Source: Mycolicibacterium sp. ND9-15
GTDB taxonomy: Bacteria; Actinomycetota; Actinomycetes; Mycobacteriales; Mycobacteriaceae
Assembly (NCBI RefSeq): GCF_035918395.1
Contig: NZ_CP142362.1
Location: 2,331,501-2,395,500, forward strand
Reading direction: 5' to 3'
Length of the DNA: 64,000 bases
Notes under the pieces: generated by a model
Database searches by the model: none
Told to the model about the DNA's origin: nothing
Seen by the model: the letters and a program-made list of their open reading frames with translations, nothing else
Translations under genes and position numbers: made by a program
Shown here: positions 8,519 to 17,069 of the stretch, one piece after another
How the letters are laid out: each line of letters opens with the position of its first letter
Numbering within the stretch: position 1 is the first letter of the stretch

Positions 8519-8852
8519 TCGCCACCTCTGATGTTGAATTACCGCAAGGGATAACCGATTTCGCTCTGACTGTGCCGCAAAGCGCTGCAGGAGTTCGAAG
8601 GTAGGAACCCGAATACGTCGGCCTCCGCCGGTCCCGGTTTCGATGTCATACACGACATTGAGATGACATCCGAATGGGAAAACGACACTCAGACTGGGGA
8701 TCCGCACCGCATTTGTCAGCAGCAGCTGTAGTGCCACCACCGGGATTTCGCGGGTCACCGGTTATCGAACGTCATTGTTCACCGACCAAAAAGTCTTTGT
8801 CGCCAACTTAATTCGCATCAAAACTGTCGGTGGGCGGCAGTAACGTCGAGTC
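8519..8852. other. Intergenic gap with weak minus-strand reading
   Basis: No convincing gene. A minus-strand reading from a GTG at 8758 (TREIPVVALQLLLTNAVRIP, then FPFGCHLNVVYD) could be a protein fragment, but it runs into the amidotransferase gene without recognisable similarity. The last 100 bp are AT-richer than the surroundings and probably hold the promoter of the intein-derived ORF. Confidence 0.3.
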
Positions 8853-10241
8853 ATGAAAGGTGCCAATAACGCTCGCGAACCTGGCCATAGATCATTGGTC
8901 ATCACAAACGAAGAGGACCGGGTACGCGGTGCCGCCACCGAGAAGCGAGGTCGGGTAAAGGAACCACAACCACGGGTAGCGAGAGCGGATAACGGTTCTG
9001 AAAGTCCGTTGGAAGAGCTGGCCCGTACCGGGGGACGACCGCTTCTGTGGTCAGTCGATGAGCGGATGCGTCTCGTCAAACGGCGTATGACAGGGTCGGC
9101 CTCGGTAGATGCGCGCGAGGTGCTGAGAATCCGATTGTCGTCGGGACGTGTGCTCGAAGCCAGTTCGTCTCAGTCTGTCCGAAAGCTCGGCGGCTGGTCG
9201 TCGATATCCGAGTTGGCGGTTGGAAACAGGATCGCAGTAGTGCGGCGGCTCCCGGAGCCTGAAAAGCCGACCCGCATGCACGATTCAGAAGTGATCCTGT
9301 TGGCCCACATGATCGGTGATGGGTCATGTGTGAAGCGCCAGCCAATTCGCTACGCATCCATCGACGAAGCGAACCTTGTGGCGGTCACGATTGCGGCAGC
9401 ACACTTCGGAGTGACGGCGATCCGCGATGAATACGCCGCCGCTCGCGTCACTACTCTGCGTCTCCCCGCGCCATATCGCTTAACCCATGGCAAGCGCAAT
9501 CCGATCGCCGAATGGCTAGACGACCTCGGCCTATTTGGTTTGCGTAGTTACGAAAAGTTCGTTCCTGCGAGCGTATTCGCGTTACCCAACGACCAGGTCG
9601 CCTTGTTCTTGCGACATCTCTGGGCGACCGACGGGTCGGTGCGGTGGGATTCGAAAATGGCGCAGGGGAGGGTTTACTACGCGTCCACGAGCCGTAGACT
9701 CATCGACGACGTGATGCAGCTGCTACTGCGAGTAGGCGTGCAGGGCAGAATTACGCGAACTCGCAAGGCGCAGTATCGCCCCTGCTGGCACCTTACTATC
9801 GACAGGGCCGTGAATCAGGTCGGATTCCTCACGAAGGTGGGGGTGCACGGTGAACGGGGCATCAAAGCGACAGAGGTCGTCGCTCAACTTTCTGGGCGTG
9901 TGCGGCGGCCCGGCACGGATACGGTTCCTTCTGAAATCTGGCAGTACGTTAGAGGCCTTCTAAAGGAACGAAACTGGTCTGATATGGACTTCGCTCTGGC
10001 GACAAATACGAGGTTCGACGGTCCCTTGATGTGGACTCACGCGCCAGGTCGATCGCGGCTGCATCGGATAGCCAGCACCCTCGATGATCGAGTGCTTCAC
10101 GAACTTGCGACGAACGACATTTACTGGGACAAAGTGGTCGACATGGTGAGCCTCGGGTTCCACGAGATAGCCGACTTCAGCGGCACCCAGCGCGATCCGG
10201 TTGTCATGCAAGGTGTATTGGTGCAGTCCCTAGGAAATTGA
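8853..10241 (+). CDS. Free-standing intein-derived LAGLIDADG endonuclease-like protein
   Basis: 462 residues resembling, from memory, the mycobacterial DnaB intein over most of their length (REVLRIRLSSGRVLEAS, RMHDSEVILLAHMIGDGSC, ALFLRHLWATDGSVRW, YYASTSRRLIDDV, NDIYWDKVVDMVSLGF). Both LAGLIDADG helices keep their acidic residue (about residues 156 and 260), so cleavage is conceivable. Splicing residues are gone: no block A cysteine near residue 42, block B reads EASSSQSV instead of TxxH, and the end reads GTQRD and LVQSL in place of GTHNF and HN. No extein precedes it. It lies beside, and opposite to, an intein-free dnaB. I read it as a splice-dead intein surviving as an independent ORF. 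Confidence 0.8.
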   Translation: MKGANNAREPGHRSLVITNEEDRVRGAATEKRGRVKEPQPRVARADNGSESPLEELARTGGRPLLWSVDERMRLVKRRMTGSASVDAREVLRIRLSSGRVLEASSSQSVRKLGGWSSISELAVGNRIAVVRRLPEPEKPTRMHDSEVILLAHMIGDGSCVKRQPIRYASIDEANLVAVTIAAAHFGVTAIRDEYAAARVTTLRLPAPYRLTHGKRNPIAEWLDDLGLFGLRSYEKFVPASVFALPNDQVALFLRHLWATDGSVRWDSKMAQGRVYYASTSRRLIDDVMQLLLRVGVQGRITRTRKAQYRPCWHLTIDRAVNQVGFLTKVGVHGERGIKATEVVAQLSGRVRRPGTDTVPSEIWQYVRGLLKERNWSDMDFALATNTRFDGPLMWTHAPGRSRLHRIASTLDDRVLHELATNDIYWDKVVDMVSLGFHEIADFSGTQRDPVVMQGVLVQSLGN

Positions 10242-10339
10242 GTTAACCCATGAGCGCCTGATCTCGTGATGTCGAAGTGACGATGCATGAGACGTAGCGG
10301 TCATAGTCAGGCTCGGCCGAAGAAATGCGTGGGGGCACG

Positions 10340-10396
10340 ATGAACGCTGCTGCGGTTGCGTATCAGCTGCACTTGTCGCGGTTTACATATTCGGGT
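10340..10396 (+). pseudogene. Scrap of a second dnaB 3' end
   Basis: Plus-strand codons 10355-10384 read VAYQLHLSRF, while the true dnaB end on the other strand (10458-10429) reads VAHQLHLSRF. About 25 of 35 bases match, with several third-position changes, so it looks like a diverged coding copy. It lies about 100 bp after the intein-like ORF on the same strand, where the C-extein tail of an intein-bearing dnaB would be. An imperfect hairpin formed by chance or selected as a terminator is the alternative. Confidence 0.5.
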
Positions 10397-10407
10397 GTTA
10401 TCGGCGA

Positions 10408-11790
10408 CTATTGCTTTGCCATGTTCGCGAAGCGCGACAAATGTAGTTGGTGCGCAACGGTGATCGTCTTCGTCGGGCCGTTGCGATGCTTGCCGAGAAT
10501 CAGGTCCGCTTCACCGCCGCGCGGGTCGTCACGCTCGAAGGCATCCGGCCGATGCAAAAGTATAACTACGTCGCTATCCTGCTCTAAACTTCCGCTTTCC
10601 CGCAGGTCAGAGACCATTGGTCTCTTATCAGTCCTTTGCTCGGGACCACGGTTCAGCTGGCTGATCGCCACTACGGGAACATCGAGTTCCTTCGCCATGA
10701 GCTTCATGCTTCGTGAGAAGTCTGATACTTCCTGCTGTCGCGACTCGTACTTCTTGCCCGATGTCATCAACTGCAGGTAGTCGACCACGATCAGTCGCAG
10801 CCCGGCCTTCTGGCTCAGTCGGCGAGCCTTAGCGCGGATTTCCATCATGGTCAGGTTCGGCGAATCGTCGATATACAAAGGCGCTTCGCTGATTTCACTC
10901 ATCCGGCGCGCAAGACGCGTCCAGTCGTCATCGCTCATCCGACCCGACCGCATATCGGCGAGCTTGATCTTCGCCTCGGCTGACAGCAGCCGCATCACGA
11001 TCTCCGACTTACTCATCTCCAGCGAGAAGATGACACTCGGCAGTTGGTGCTTGATCGAGCACGATCGCAGAAAATCCAGTCCTAGAGTCGATTTGCCAAC
11101 CCCCGGCCGCGCCGCGATGATGATCATCTGACCGGGATGCAACCCGTTGGTCACTTCGTCGAGTTCGACGAAGCCCGTCGGGACGCCACGCGCCAATCCG
11201 CCTTGCGACGCGATCGCGTCGATCTCGTCCATCGTCGGCTGCAGCAGTTCTTCGAGCGGAACGAAGTCCTCGGCGGTGCGTCGCTCGGTGACATCGTAGA
11301 TTTCCGACTGCGCGCGGTCGACGATCTCGTTGACGTCCGCTCCCTCGGCACCCGCGTAGCCGTACTGCACGACCCTTGTGCCCGCCTCGACCAGACGCCG
11401 CAGCAGCGCCTTCTCCGCCACGATGCCCGCATAGAAGCCGGCGTTGGCGGCCGTCGGCACCGTCGAGATCAACGTGTGCAGATACGGCGCCCCGCCGATG
11501 CGGCGGAGCAGCCCCCGCCGGTCCAACTCGGCGGCCACCGTCACCGCGTCGGCCGGCTCGCCACGGCCGTAGAGATCGAGGATCGCGTCGTAGACGTTCT
11601 GGTGGGCCGGACGGTAGAAGTCACCCGGACGCAGCTTCTCGAGCACGTCGGCGATGGCGTCCTTGCTCAATAGCATCCCGCCGAGGACCGCCTGCTCGGC
11701 TGCCTGGTCCTGGGGAGGTTGGCGACCGAAGTCCTCGCTCGGCGGCGGCGTATCCATACCCGGACGGCCAAGGTCATCCACGACAGCCAC
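10408..11790 (-). CDS. dnaB: Replicative DNA helicase DnaB, intein-free
   Basis: 460 residues of hexameric 5'-3' replicative helicase. The N-terminal primase-binding domain runs from PPQDQAAEQAVLGGMLLS to about residue 170. The RecA-like ATPase has Walker A AARPGVGKSTLGLDF, Walker B LIVVDYLQLM, and motif H4 RPMVSDLRESGSLEQDSD. Both positions where mycobacterial DnaB often carries inteins (P-loop and H4) are uninterrupted. The GTG at 11790 follows GAGGGGTGAG. The 5' half has about 72% GC, whereas from the P-loop to the 3' end sampled rows are 50-57% GC and use codons rare here (AGA, TTA, ATA, CTA), a sign of replacement by foreign or converted sequence. Confidence 0.97.
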   Translation of the reverse strand: MAVVDDLGRPGMDTPPPSEDFGRQPPQDQAAEQAVLGGMLLSKDAIADVLEKLRPGDFYRPAHQNVYDAILDLYGRGEPADAVTVAAELDRRGLLRRIGGAPYLHTLISTVPTAANAGFYAGIVAEKALLRRLVEAGTRVVQYGYAGAEGADVNEIVDRAQSEIYDVTERRTAEDFVPLEELLQPTMDEIDAIASQGGLARGVPTGFVELDEVTNGLHPGQMIIIAARPGVGKSTLGLDFLRSCSIKHQLPSVIFSLEMSKSEIVMRLLSAEAKIKLADMRSGRMSDDDWTRLARRMSEISEAPLYIDDSPNLTMMEIRAKARRLSQKAGLRLIVVDYLQLMTSGKKYESRQQEVSDFSRSMKLMAKELDVPVVAISQLNRGPEQRTDKRPMVSDLRESGSLEQDSDVVILLHRPDAFERDDPRGGEADLILGKHRNGPTKTITVAHQLHLSRFANMAKQ

Positions 11791-11957
11791 GAAGCGCCTC
11801 ACCCCTCTGTTCACCATCGAACATACATTCGATATCCGCTATTCGCGACTGTAAGCCAGACCGGCGACAAACCGCTTCACTGGCCCCGGACCGGTCCCGC
11901 CGACGGCTTACGCTAGACGTTGCTGGCAGGGGCGCAACCCAGCCCTGTTCATAGACC

Positions 11958-12086
11958 TGTGGATGGGGTGTGGATAGGTCGGGACGGCCATGTTGAGTCG
12001 TTGGGGAGAACCTGTTAATCAACCACTTCGCTGTCTGCATCTGCGCAGATAGCCGCACCATAAGCCCTTGAGGATGCTGTGGATGA
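11958..12086. promoter_or_regulatory. Cluster of DnaA-box-like sequences upstream of dnaB
   Basis: The 480-bp gap between dnaB and rplI has no gene. It contains TGTGGATGG (11958-11966), TGTGGATAG (11969-11977) and TGTGGATGA (12078-12086), each one or two bases from the inverse DnaA box TGTGGATAA. Two are 2 bp apart. They may let DnaA control dnaB or simply act as weak DnaA sites; function is inferred. Confidence 0.35.
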
Positions 12087-12222
12087 GAAGTGGCTCGGCG
12101 TGTCGGCCGAGGTTGCCAAGTCGGGCGTGTTGTATTGCGCCGAGGGGCCGTTCAGGTTAACAGCGAATGATCTTCGCTACGGCTGATTGCCGCTGAAAGT
12201 TCGCCAGCGCGCACAGCAACGA

Positions 12223-12253
12223 CCGGGTGAAGTTCGATCTCGTCTTCACCCGG
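12223..12253 (-). terminator. Hairpin after rplI
   Basis: A perfect 10-bp stem (CCGGGTGAAG / CTTCACCCGG) with an 11-base loop begins 18 bp past the rplI stop and has no U-tract, as is usual for mycobacterial terminators. It would end the rpsF-ssb-rpsR-rplI transcript. Confidence 0.6.
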
Positions 12254-12271
12254 CCGTATTTGAGGCTGTGC

Positions 12272-12730
12272 TTACTTTCCGGCTACGACTTCCAGCGACA
12301 CCGACGCAGCGATCTCCGGATGGAGCCGCACCGCGACGGGATGCGTGCCGGTTGTCTTGATGTGTGCCTTGGGCAGCTGCACGGTGCGCTTGTCGAGGTT
12401 CGGACCGCCGGCACTCTTGATCGCAGCGACCACGTCGGCCGTCGTCACCGAACCGAACAGCTTCCCGCTGTCGGAAGCGGCCTTGACGGGCAGTTGCACC
12501 GGACCCAGGTTCTCGATCGCGGTCTTCAGCTCGACGGCGTGTTCGCGGCCCTGGATGACCTTCTGCTCGCGTGCCCGACGAATCTCCTCGGCCTGGCGCT
12601 CCGCGCCGCGGGACGCCATGACGGCCAGGCCGCGCGGCACCAGATAGTTACGGCCGTAGCCGTCCTTGACCTCGACGATGTCGCCCTGCACACCCAGGTG
12701 TTCGACGTCAGCGGTGAGAATCAGTTTCAT
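12272..12730 (-). CDS. rplI: 50S ribosomal protein L9
   Basis: 152 residues. The N-terminal signature [22 protein letters not shown] and [16 protein letters not shown] is diagnostic for bL9, followed by the long connecting helix and the C-terminal domain ending SLEVVAGK. It binds 23S rRNA at the base of the L1 stalk. The ATG at 12730 is preceded by AGGACA; longer readings lack L9 sequence. It is the last gene of the rpsF-ssb-rpsR-rplI operon. Confidence 0.97.
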   Translation of the reverse strand: MKLILTADVEHLGVQGDIVEVKDGYGRNYLVPRGLAVMASRGAERQAEEIRRAREQKVIQGREHAVELKTAIENLGPVQLPVKAASDSGKLFGSVTTADVVAAIKSAGGPNLDKRTVQLPKAHIKTTGTHPVAVRLHPEIAASVSLEVVAGK

Positions 12731-12743
12731 CTTCTTGTCCTGC

Positions 12744-12998
12744 CTATCGCGTCGACGAGGTGAACGGCAGCAGCGCAACCTCGCGCGCGTTCTTCACGGC
12801 GATCGCAATGTCACGCTGGTGCTGCACGCAGTTACCGGTGACGCGGCGGGCACGAATCTTGCCGCGCTCGCTGATGTACGTGCGCAGCAGCGCCGTGTCC
12901 TTGTAATCGATGGTCTGCCCCTTCTTGGAGCAGAACACGCACTTGCGGGTCTTGACCGGCTTCTCGGGAGCCGGCCGACGCTTGGTGGCCTTGGCCAT
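12744..12998 (-). CDS. rpsR1: 30S ribosomal protein S18 (zinc-cysteine type)
   Basis: 84 residues, bS18. It keeps the [11 protein letters not shown] cysteine pair and a further Cys in [11 protein letters not shown], so it is the zinc-binding (C+) paralogue that is replaced by a C- form when zinc is scarce in mycobacteria. [19 protein letters not shown] and [20 protein letters not shown] match the family closely. It lies between ssb and rplI in the conserved operon. Confidence 0.96.
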   Translation of the reverse strand: MAKATKRRPAPEKPVKTRKCVFCSKKGQTIDYKDTALLRTYISERGKIRARRVTGNCVQHQRDIAIAVKNAREVALLPFTSSTR

Positions 12999-13042
12999 GT
13001 GTCTTTCTCTTTCTTACTTCTTCAATCGCTGATCAGTTGTCA

Positions 13043-13546
13043 TCAGAAGGGCGGCTCGTCGTCGGATCCGGAGAACGAGCCCGACGCCGGGGCGCTGCCC
13101 CACGGGTCGTCCTTCGGCTGCTCGGCGGGGCGCGAACCTCCGCCGCCGCCACCACCGAAGCCGCCGCCACCACCGCCGCTGCGGCTGGCCTTGTTCACCT
13201 TGGCGGTGGCGTAACGCAGGGAAGGGCCGATCTCGTCGACCTCGAGTTCCACCACGGTGCGTTTCTCGCCCTCGCGGGTTTCGAACGAGCGCTGTTTGAG
13301 CCGGCCCTGCACGATCACCCGCGAACCACGGGTCAGGCTTTCGGCCACGTTCTCGGCGGCCTCGCGCCAGATGTTGCAGCGCAGGAACAGCGCTTCGCCG
13401 TCCTTCCACTCCCCGCTCTGCCGGTCGTAGATGCGCGGTGTCGACGCCACGGTGAAGTTGGCGACGGCCGCCCCCGACGGCGTGAAACGCAGTTCGGGAT
13501 CGGCGGTCAGGTTTCCGACGACGGTGATGATGGTGTCACCAGCCAC
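13043..13546 (-). CDS. ssb: Single-stranded DNA-binding protein
   Basis: 167 residues: an OB fold ([20 protein letters not shown], then [20 protein letters not shown] and [20 protein letters not shown]), a glycine-rich flexible linker (13110-13180), and the conserved acidic tip DDEPPF that recruits replication and repair partners. The GTG at 13546 is fixed by AGGAGG seven bases upstream. A copy of a dispersed motif (13572-13593) lies just upstream. Confidence 0.97.
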   Translation of the reverse strand: MAGDTIITVVGNLTADPELRFTPSGAAVANFTVASTPRIYDRQSGEWKDGEALFLRCNIWREAAENVAESLTRGSRVIVQGRLKQRSFETREGEKRTVVELEVDEIGPSLRYATAKVNKASRSGGGGGGFGGGGGGGSRPAEQPKDDPWGSAPASGSFSGSDDEPPF

Positions 13547-13571
13547 GATGTCCTCCTGGTTCGGTCTTCGG

Positions 13572-13593
13572 CTCTTCGCGCAAGCGCTCATCG
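13572..13593. repeat. Dispersed motif copy upstream of ssb
   Basis: The 22-bp CTCTTCGCGCAAGCGCTC plus ATCG also occurs twice in tandem between parA and parB (61229-61289). Here it lies 26 bp upstream of the ssb start, on the side where a leader or promoter would be. Confidence 0.6.
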
Positions 13594-13662
13594 CCGGCGG
13601 TGTCGCTCGATGTAGTCGCAGGCGAGCCTACGGAAGCACTACGACGAGTACACGCCGTTCGA

Positions 13663-13953
13663 CTAGTGCTTGTCCGTCCGCATGACCTTGGTCCGCAGCA
13701 CGGACTCGTTCAGGTTGAGCTGACGGTCCAGCTCGGTCACGGTGGCGGGCTCGGCCTTCACATCGACGACGGCATAGATGCCCTCGGCATGCTTGGCGAT
13801 CTCGTACGCCAGCCGGCGCCGTCCCCAGATGTCGACCTTGTCGACGCTGCCGCCGTCCTTGCGGATCACGTTGAGGAACGTTTCCAGCGACGGAGCCACG
13901 GTGCGCTCGTCAAGGGTGGGGTCGAGGATGACCATGATTTCGTATGGACGCAT
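13663..13953 (-). CDS. rpsF: 30S ribosomal protein S6
   Basis: 96 residues. [38 protein letters not shown] and [14 protein letters not shown] are the bS6 signature. It pairs with S18 in the platform of the small subunit, which matches its place at the head of the rpsF-ssb-rpsR-rplI operon. AGGAGGTGAT precedes the ATG at 13953, and longer readings are unneeded. Confidence 0.97.
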   Translation of the reverse strand: MRPYEIMVILDPTLDERTVAPSLETFLNVIRKDGGSVDKVDIWGRRRLAYEIAKHAEGIYAVVDVKAEPATVTELDRQLNLNESVLRTKVMRTDKH

Positions 13954-14095
13954 GAAGACCTCATCACCTCCTACGGTCTGATCGGCCACGGACTGTCCGT
14001 GGCAGGAGGGTCGCCTGCGTCGGCAACCGGCCCAGGCTACAGGAAACCGCGCTGATCTGCGAAATCGCACTGTTCGGCGGATTTAGACTGCTGCC

Positions 14096-15406
14096 ATGTT
14101 CTCCGAGACGCGCTACGCGCTGAACGGAGACTTGCGGGTCGCCTACCGCGCCTCGCCGGAAGGCAAACGGGACATCGTGTTCGTGCCGAACTGGTTCACC
14201 TGCTGCGAGGTGCTGCCGGAGCTGCCGTCAATGCAGGGCTGGATCGAGGCGATGACATCGATCGGTCGACTGATTTTCCTCGACCAACCGGGCACCGGCG
14301 CCTCGGATCCCGTCACTCCTGGGGCGCTGCCGACGCTGGAGCAGTGGACTGACAGCATCACGGCGGTCCTCGACGATCTCGGCGGTAGCGAAGCCGTTCT
14401 TGTCGCCATCGACGGCGCTTTCGCCGCGGCCGCGCTGTTTGCAGCCACATACCCGTCTCGGACGAAGGCGTTGGTGGCTCTTGACTGCTACGCAGCTGCA
14501 GTCGGCGGCCCGCTCGATCCCGAGGAAGCTACCTCGATCATGGTCGCGATGTGGGGAACGGGCGAGTTTCAACGGATGCTCAATCCAGACATGCCATGGA
14601 ACGAAGAGATTCGGGCGGCGTGGGCTCGGATGGAACGCCTGGCGGCGAGCCCGGCCACGGTTGCCCTCATGATGCCGATGGTCTCTGCGATGGACGTGCG
14701 CGCGCTGCTCCCCACGATCCGCGTACCAAGCCTCGTCATCCACCACTCCGACGACGCGATGATCGTTCCCGCGATGGGCCGCTACGTCGCCGACCACATA
14801 TCCGATGCGAAATACGTTGAGCTACCAGGCCGCAACACCTACCACTTCGTCGAACCGTGGCGCGCATCGTTTCAACAGATCGCCGAGTTCCTCACCGGTG
14901 AGCAAGCCGACGTGCCCGACGACCGGGTGTTGGCCACCGTGTTGTTCACCGACATCGTCGATTCGACGCGCCGCGCCGCAGAAATGGGCGACCGCGACTG
15001 GCATGCGTTGCTCGACGCGCACGACGCCGTCGTCCGGGCACAACTCGCCCGTTTCCGCGGCCACGAGGTGAACACCTCCGGCGACGGCTTCCTCGCGACG
15101 TTCGACGGCCCGCAGCGAGCGATTCGCTGCGCCTTGGCGATTCGCGACGCCGTACAAGCGCTGGGCATCGAAGTCCGCGCCGGACTGCACACCGGCGAAT
15201 GCGAGGTCCGTGGCGACGACATCGGCGGAATCGGCGTCCACATCGGCGCGCGGGTCAGCGCCCTCGCCGGTCCGAACGAAGTTCTGGTGTCGAGCACGCT
15301 ACGCGATTTGGTGATCGGCTCCTGGCTGGAGTTCACCGACCGCGGGACCCACAAGCTCAAGGGTGTGCCCGGGGAATGGCGGCTCGCCGCGGTCGCTTCT
15401 ACCTAG
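14096..15406 (+). CDS. Alpha/beta-hydrolase fused to class III adenylate/guanylate cyclase
   Basis: 436 residues. Residues 1-270 form an alpha/beta-hydrolase (IVFVPNWFTCCE, FLDQPGTGASDP, final HHSDDAMIVP region). At the nucleophile elbow the usual GxSxG reads AIDGAFAA, so the Ser appears replaced and catalysis is doubtful. Residues 285-436 are a class III nucleotide cyclase (LATVLFTDIVDSTRRAAEMG with metal-binding Asp, HEVNTSGDGFLATFDG, RAGLHTGECEVRGDDIGGIG). Mycobacteria have many such fusions. It probably makes cAMP in response to a ligand bound by the hydrolase-like domain. It sits between rpsF and the GT87-like gene. Confidence 0.85.
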   Translation: MFSETRYALNGDLRVAYRASPEGKRDIVFVPNWFTCCEVLPELPSMQGWIEAMTSIGRLIFLDQPGTGASDPVTPGALPTLEQWTDSITAVLDDLGGSEAVLVAIDGAFAAAALFAATYPSRTKALVALDCYAAAVGGPLDPEEATSIMVAMWGTGEFQRMLNPDMPWNEEIRAAWARMERLAASPATVALMMPMVSAMDVRALLPTIRVPSLVIHHSDDAMIVPAMGRYVADHISDAKYVELPGRNTYHFVEPWRASFQQIAEFLTGEQADVPDDRVLATVLFTDIVDSTRRAAEMGDRDWHALLDAHDAVVRAQLARFRGHEVNTSGDGFLATFDGPQRAIRCALAIRDAVQALGIEVRAGLHTGECEVRGDDIGGIGVHIGARVSALAGPNEVLVSSTLRDLVIGSWLEFTDRGTHKLKGVPGEWRLAAVAST

Positions 15407-17069
15407 AGCTCGTCGAAACTGCGGTCAGTTCGCGATCTTCCGCGGATTCGCGATCTGTGCGCAGTCTCGACGCATCCGGCCGCAACCAGTCCGGCAACCA
15501 GCGAGGCGGCGCGTCCGGCGCATGGTCGAAAACCCCGCCGGCCGGGTCGTCGACCACACCGCGGGCTCGGACGAGGTCTGACTCCGGGCGATAGATCTGG
15601 CGAATCACCAAGACGCACAATGCAACCACCGCGATATCGCGCAGCAGCACGGTGATCGTGAACGGCTGCTCCGGCAGCCCGTTCTTCGCTTCGCCGTAGA
15701 GGTAAAGCATCCGCGGCACCCACACCAGCGCGTCGATCGTCATCCACGCCAGCAGGATTCTCCGGTGCGGCAGCGCCAGCACCGCCAACGGCACCAGCCA
15801 CAGGGAGAACTGCGGACTCCACACCTTGTTCGTCAACAGGAACGCCGCGACGACCAGGAACGCGATCTGCGCCACCCGGGGCCGCCGATTCGCGGTCAGC
15901 GCGATGTAGGCGATTGCAATACAACACGATACGAACAGAATCGCCGAGACCGTGTTGGTCACCGTCGGTGGTTGCCAGAAACCCAGATCGGGGTCGAAAC
16001 CACGCCAACCGGTGAACGACTTGATCACGTTGTAGATCGAATCCATGTCATCGCCGCGGCGGGTGTTGAGCCGAAAGAACTCCGACCACCCCCTTGGGAA
16101 CAGCGCCATGATCGGCAGGTTGACCACCAGCCACGTCAGGACGGCCGCCACGGCGGTCTTAACAACCTCGCGCAGCTTGCCGGTGCGCACCGCCAAGACC
16201 GTCAACGGGGCCAACAGCAGTAGCGGATACAACTTGGCCGCGACCCCGAGCCCGATCAGCGCGCCGGCCAGCACCGGTTTTCGCCGCGCCCAAGCGAGCA
16301 GCGCGCCGGTCGCGAAAGCCGTTGCCAGCGCGTCGAAGTTCGTGAAGATCTGGAAGATCACCAACGGTGAAGCCGCCACCAATGCGGCATCCCAAACCCG
16401 CCGCGGACCCGCTAGCCGCGACGTCGCCCACACCGTCGTCAGCCACGCCAACGCCAAGCCGAGCGCGGCGATGTTGAAGAACATCACCACCTCGGCGATG
16501 ACCGGCACCGACACCAGCTTCGTCAGCGCCGTGTAGGTCTTGGCCAACGACATCGCCACGTACTGGTAGATCCCGGTCAGCACCGGATACTCCATGTATC
16601 GCACCGCGATGTTGCCGTCGTACTGAATATGCGGCTGACCGGTGGCGTCCTTCTCGATCCAGCTCGACTTGTACGGAAACTTGCCGAGGTTCAGCAGTTC
16701 GGCTGTGTAGAGCGGAACCGTGTCGGAGTAGCAGAGCTGGTAGTACGCCCGCTGGTTCTCCCAGTTGGCCACCCGCTGGCCCGCAGTCCCGGTCCCGGTG
16801 GTCTGTAGACAAGCGGCCTTAGTCGAGTAGCCCAGCGCCAGGAACACCAGCGCAATGATCAGCATGACGCGCAGCGGGGTCAGGAACCGCTGCCTGCCGA
16901 TCATCGCGTGCCTGCCCACCGGCCCACCGATGACATCGGACAGCGCGGCGCCTATGGCGTCCGTGCGGCTCGGCAGATCCCGATCGTCGAGACTTCTCGT
17001 GTCATGGGCTGGCGTGCCCGGCGACACCGTTTTCGAGTCGCCTGTCTCCTCGCCCCCCACGTCGGTCAC
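15399..17069 (-). CDS. GT87/DUF2029-type polytopic membrane protein (Rv0051-like)
   Basis: About 556 residues with a cytoplasmic N-terminus and roughly ten membrane segments (LRVMLIIALVFLALGY, EVVMFFNIAALGLALAWLTT, VAAFLLTN). The periplasmic WSEFFRLNTRRGDDMDSIYN loop and KLYPLLLLAPL fit the DUF2029/GT87 polyprenyl-phosphate mannosyl/arabinosyltransferase-like family. The GTG at 17069 overlaps the ponA1 stop (GTGA), so translation is coupled; the downstream end overlaps the convergent cyclase gene by 8 bp. The substrate is unknown. It occupies the Rv0051 position. Confidence 0.8.
   Translation of the reverse strand: MTDVGGEETGDSKTVSPGTPAHDTRSLDDRDLPSRTDAIGAALSDVIGGPVGRHAMIGRQRFLTPLRVMLIIALVFLALGYSTKAACLQTTGTGTAGQRVANWENQRAYYQLCYSDTVPLYTAELLNLGKFPYKSSWIEKDATGQPHIQYDGNIAVRYMEYPVLTGIYQYVAMSLAKTYTALTKLVSVPVIAEVVMFFNIAALGLALAWLTTVWATSRLAGPRRVWDAALVAASPLVIFQIFTNFDALATAFATGALLAWARRKPVLAGALIGLGVAAKLYPLLLLAPLTVLAVRTGKLREVVKTAVAAVLTWLVVNLPIMALFPRGWSEFFRLNTRRGDDMDSIYNVIKSFTGWRGFDPDLGFWQPPTVTNTVSAILFVSCCIAIAYIALTANRRPRVAQIAFLVVAAFLLTNKVWSPQFSLWLVPLAVLALPHRRILLAWMTIDALVWVPRMLYLYGEAKNGLPEQPFTITVLLRDIAVVALCVLVIRQIYRPESDLVRARGVVDDPAGGVFDHAPDAPPRWLPDWLRPDASRLRTDRESAEDRELTAVSTSSR

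Noticed and set aside
10325..10780. 151-codon plus-strand frame over the dnaB 3' end as a gene
   Set aside because: Most of it is antisense to dnaB; only the first codons resemble anything, and that is a dnaB tail remnant.
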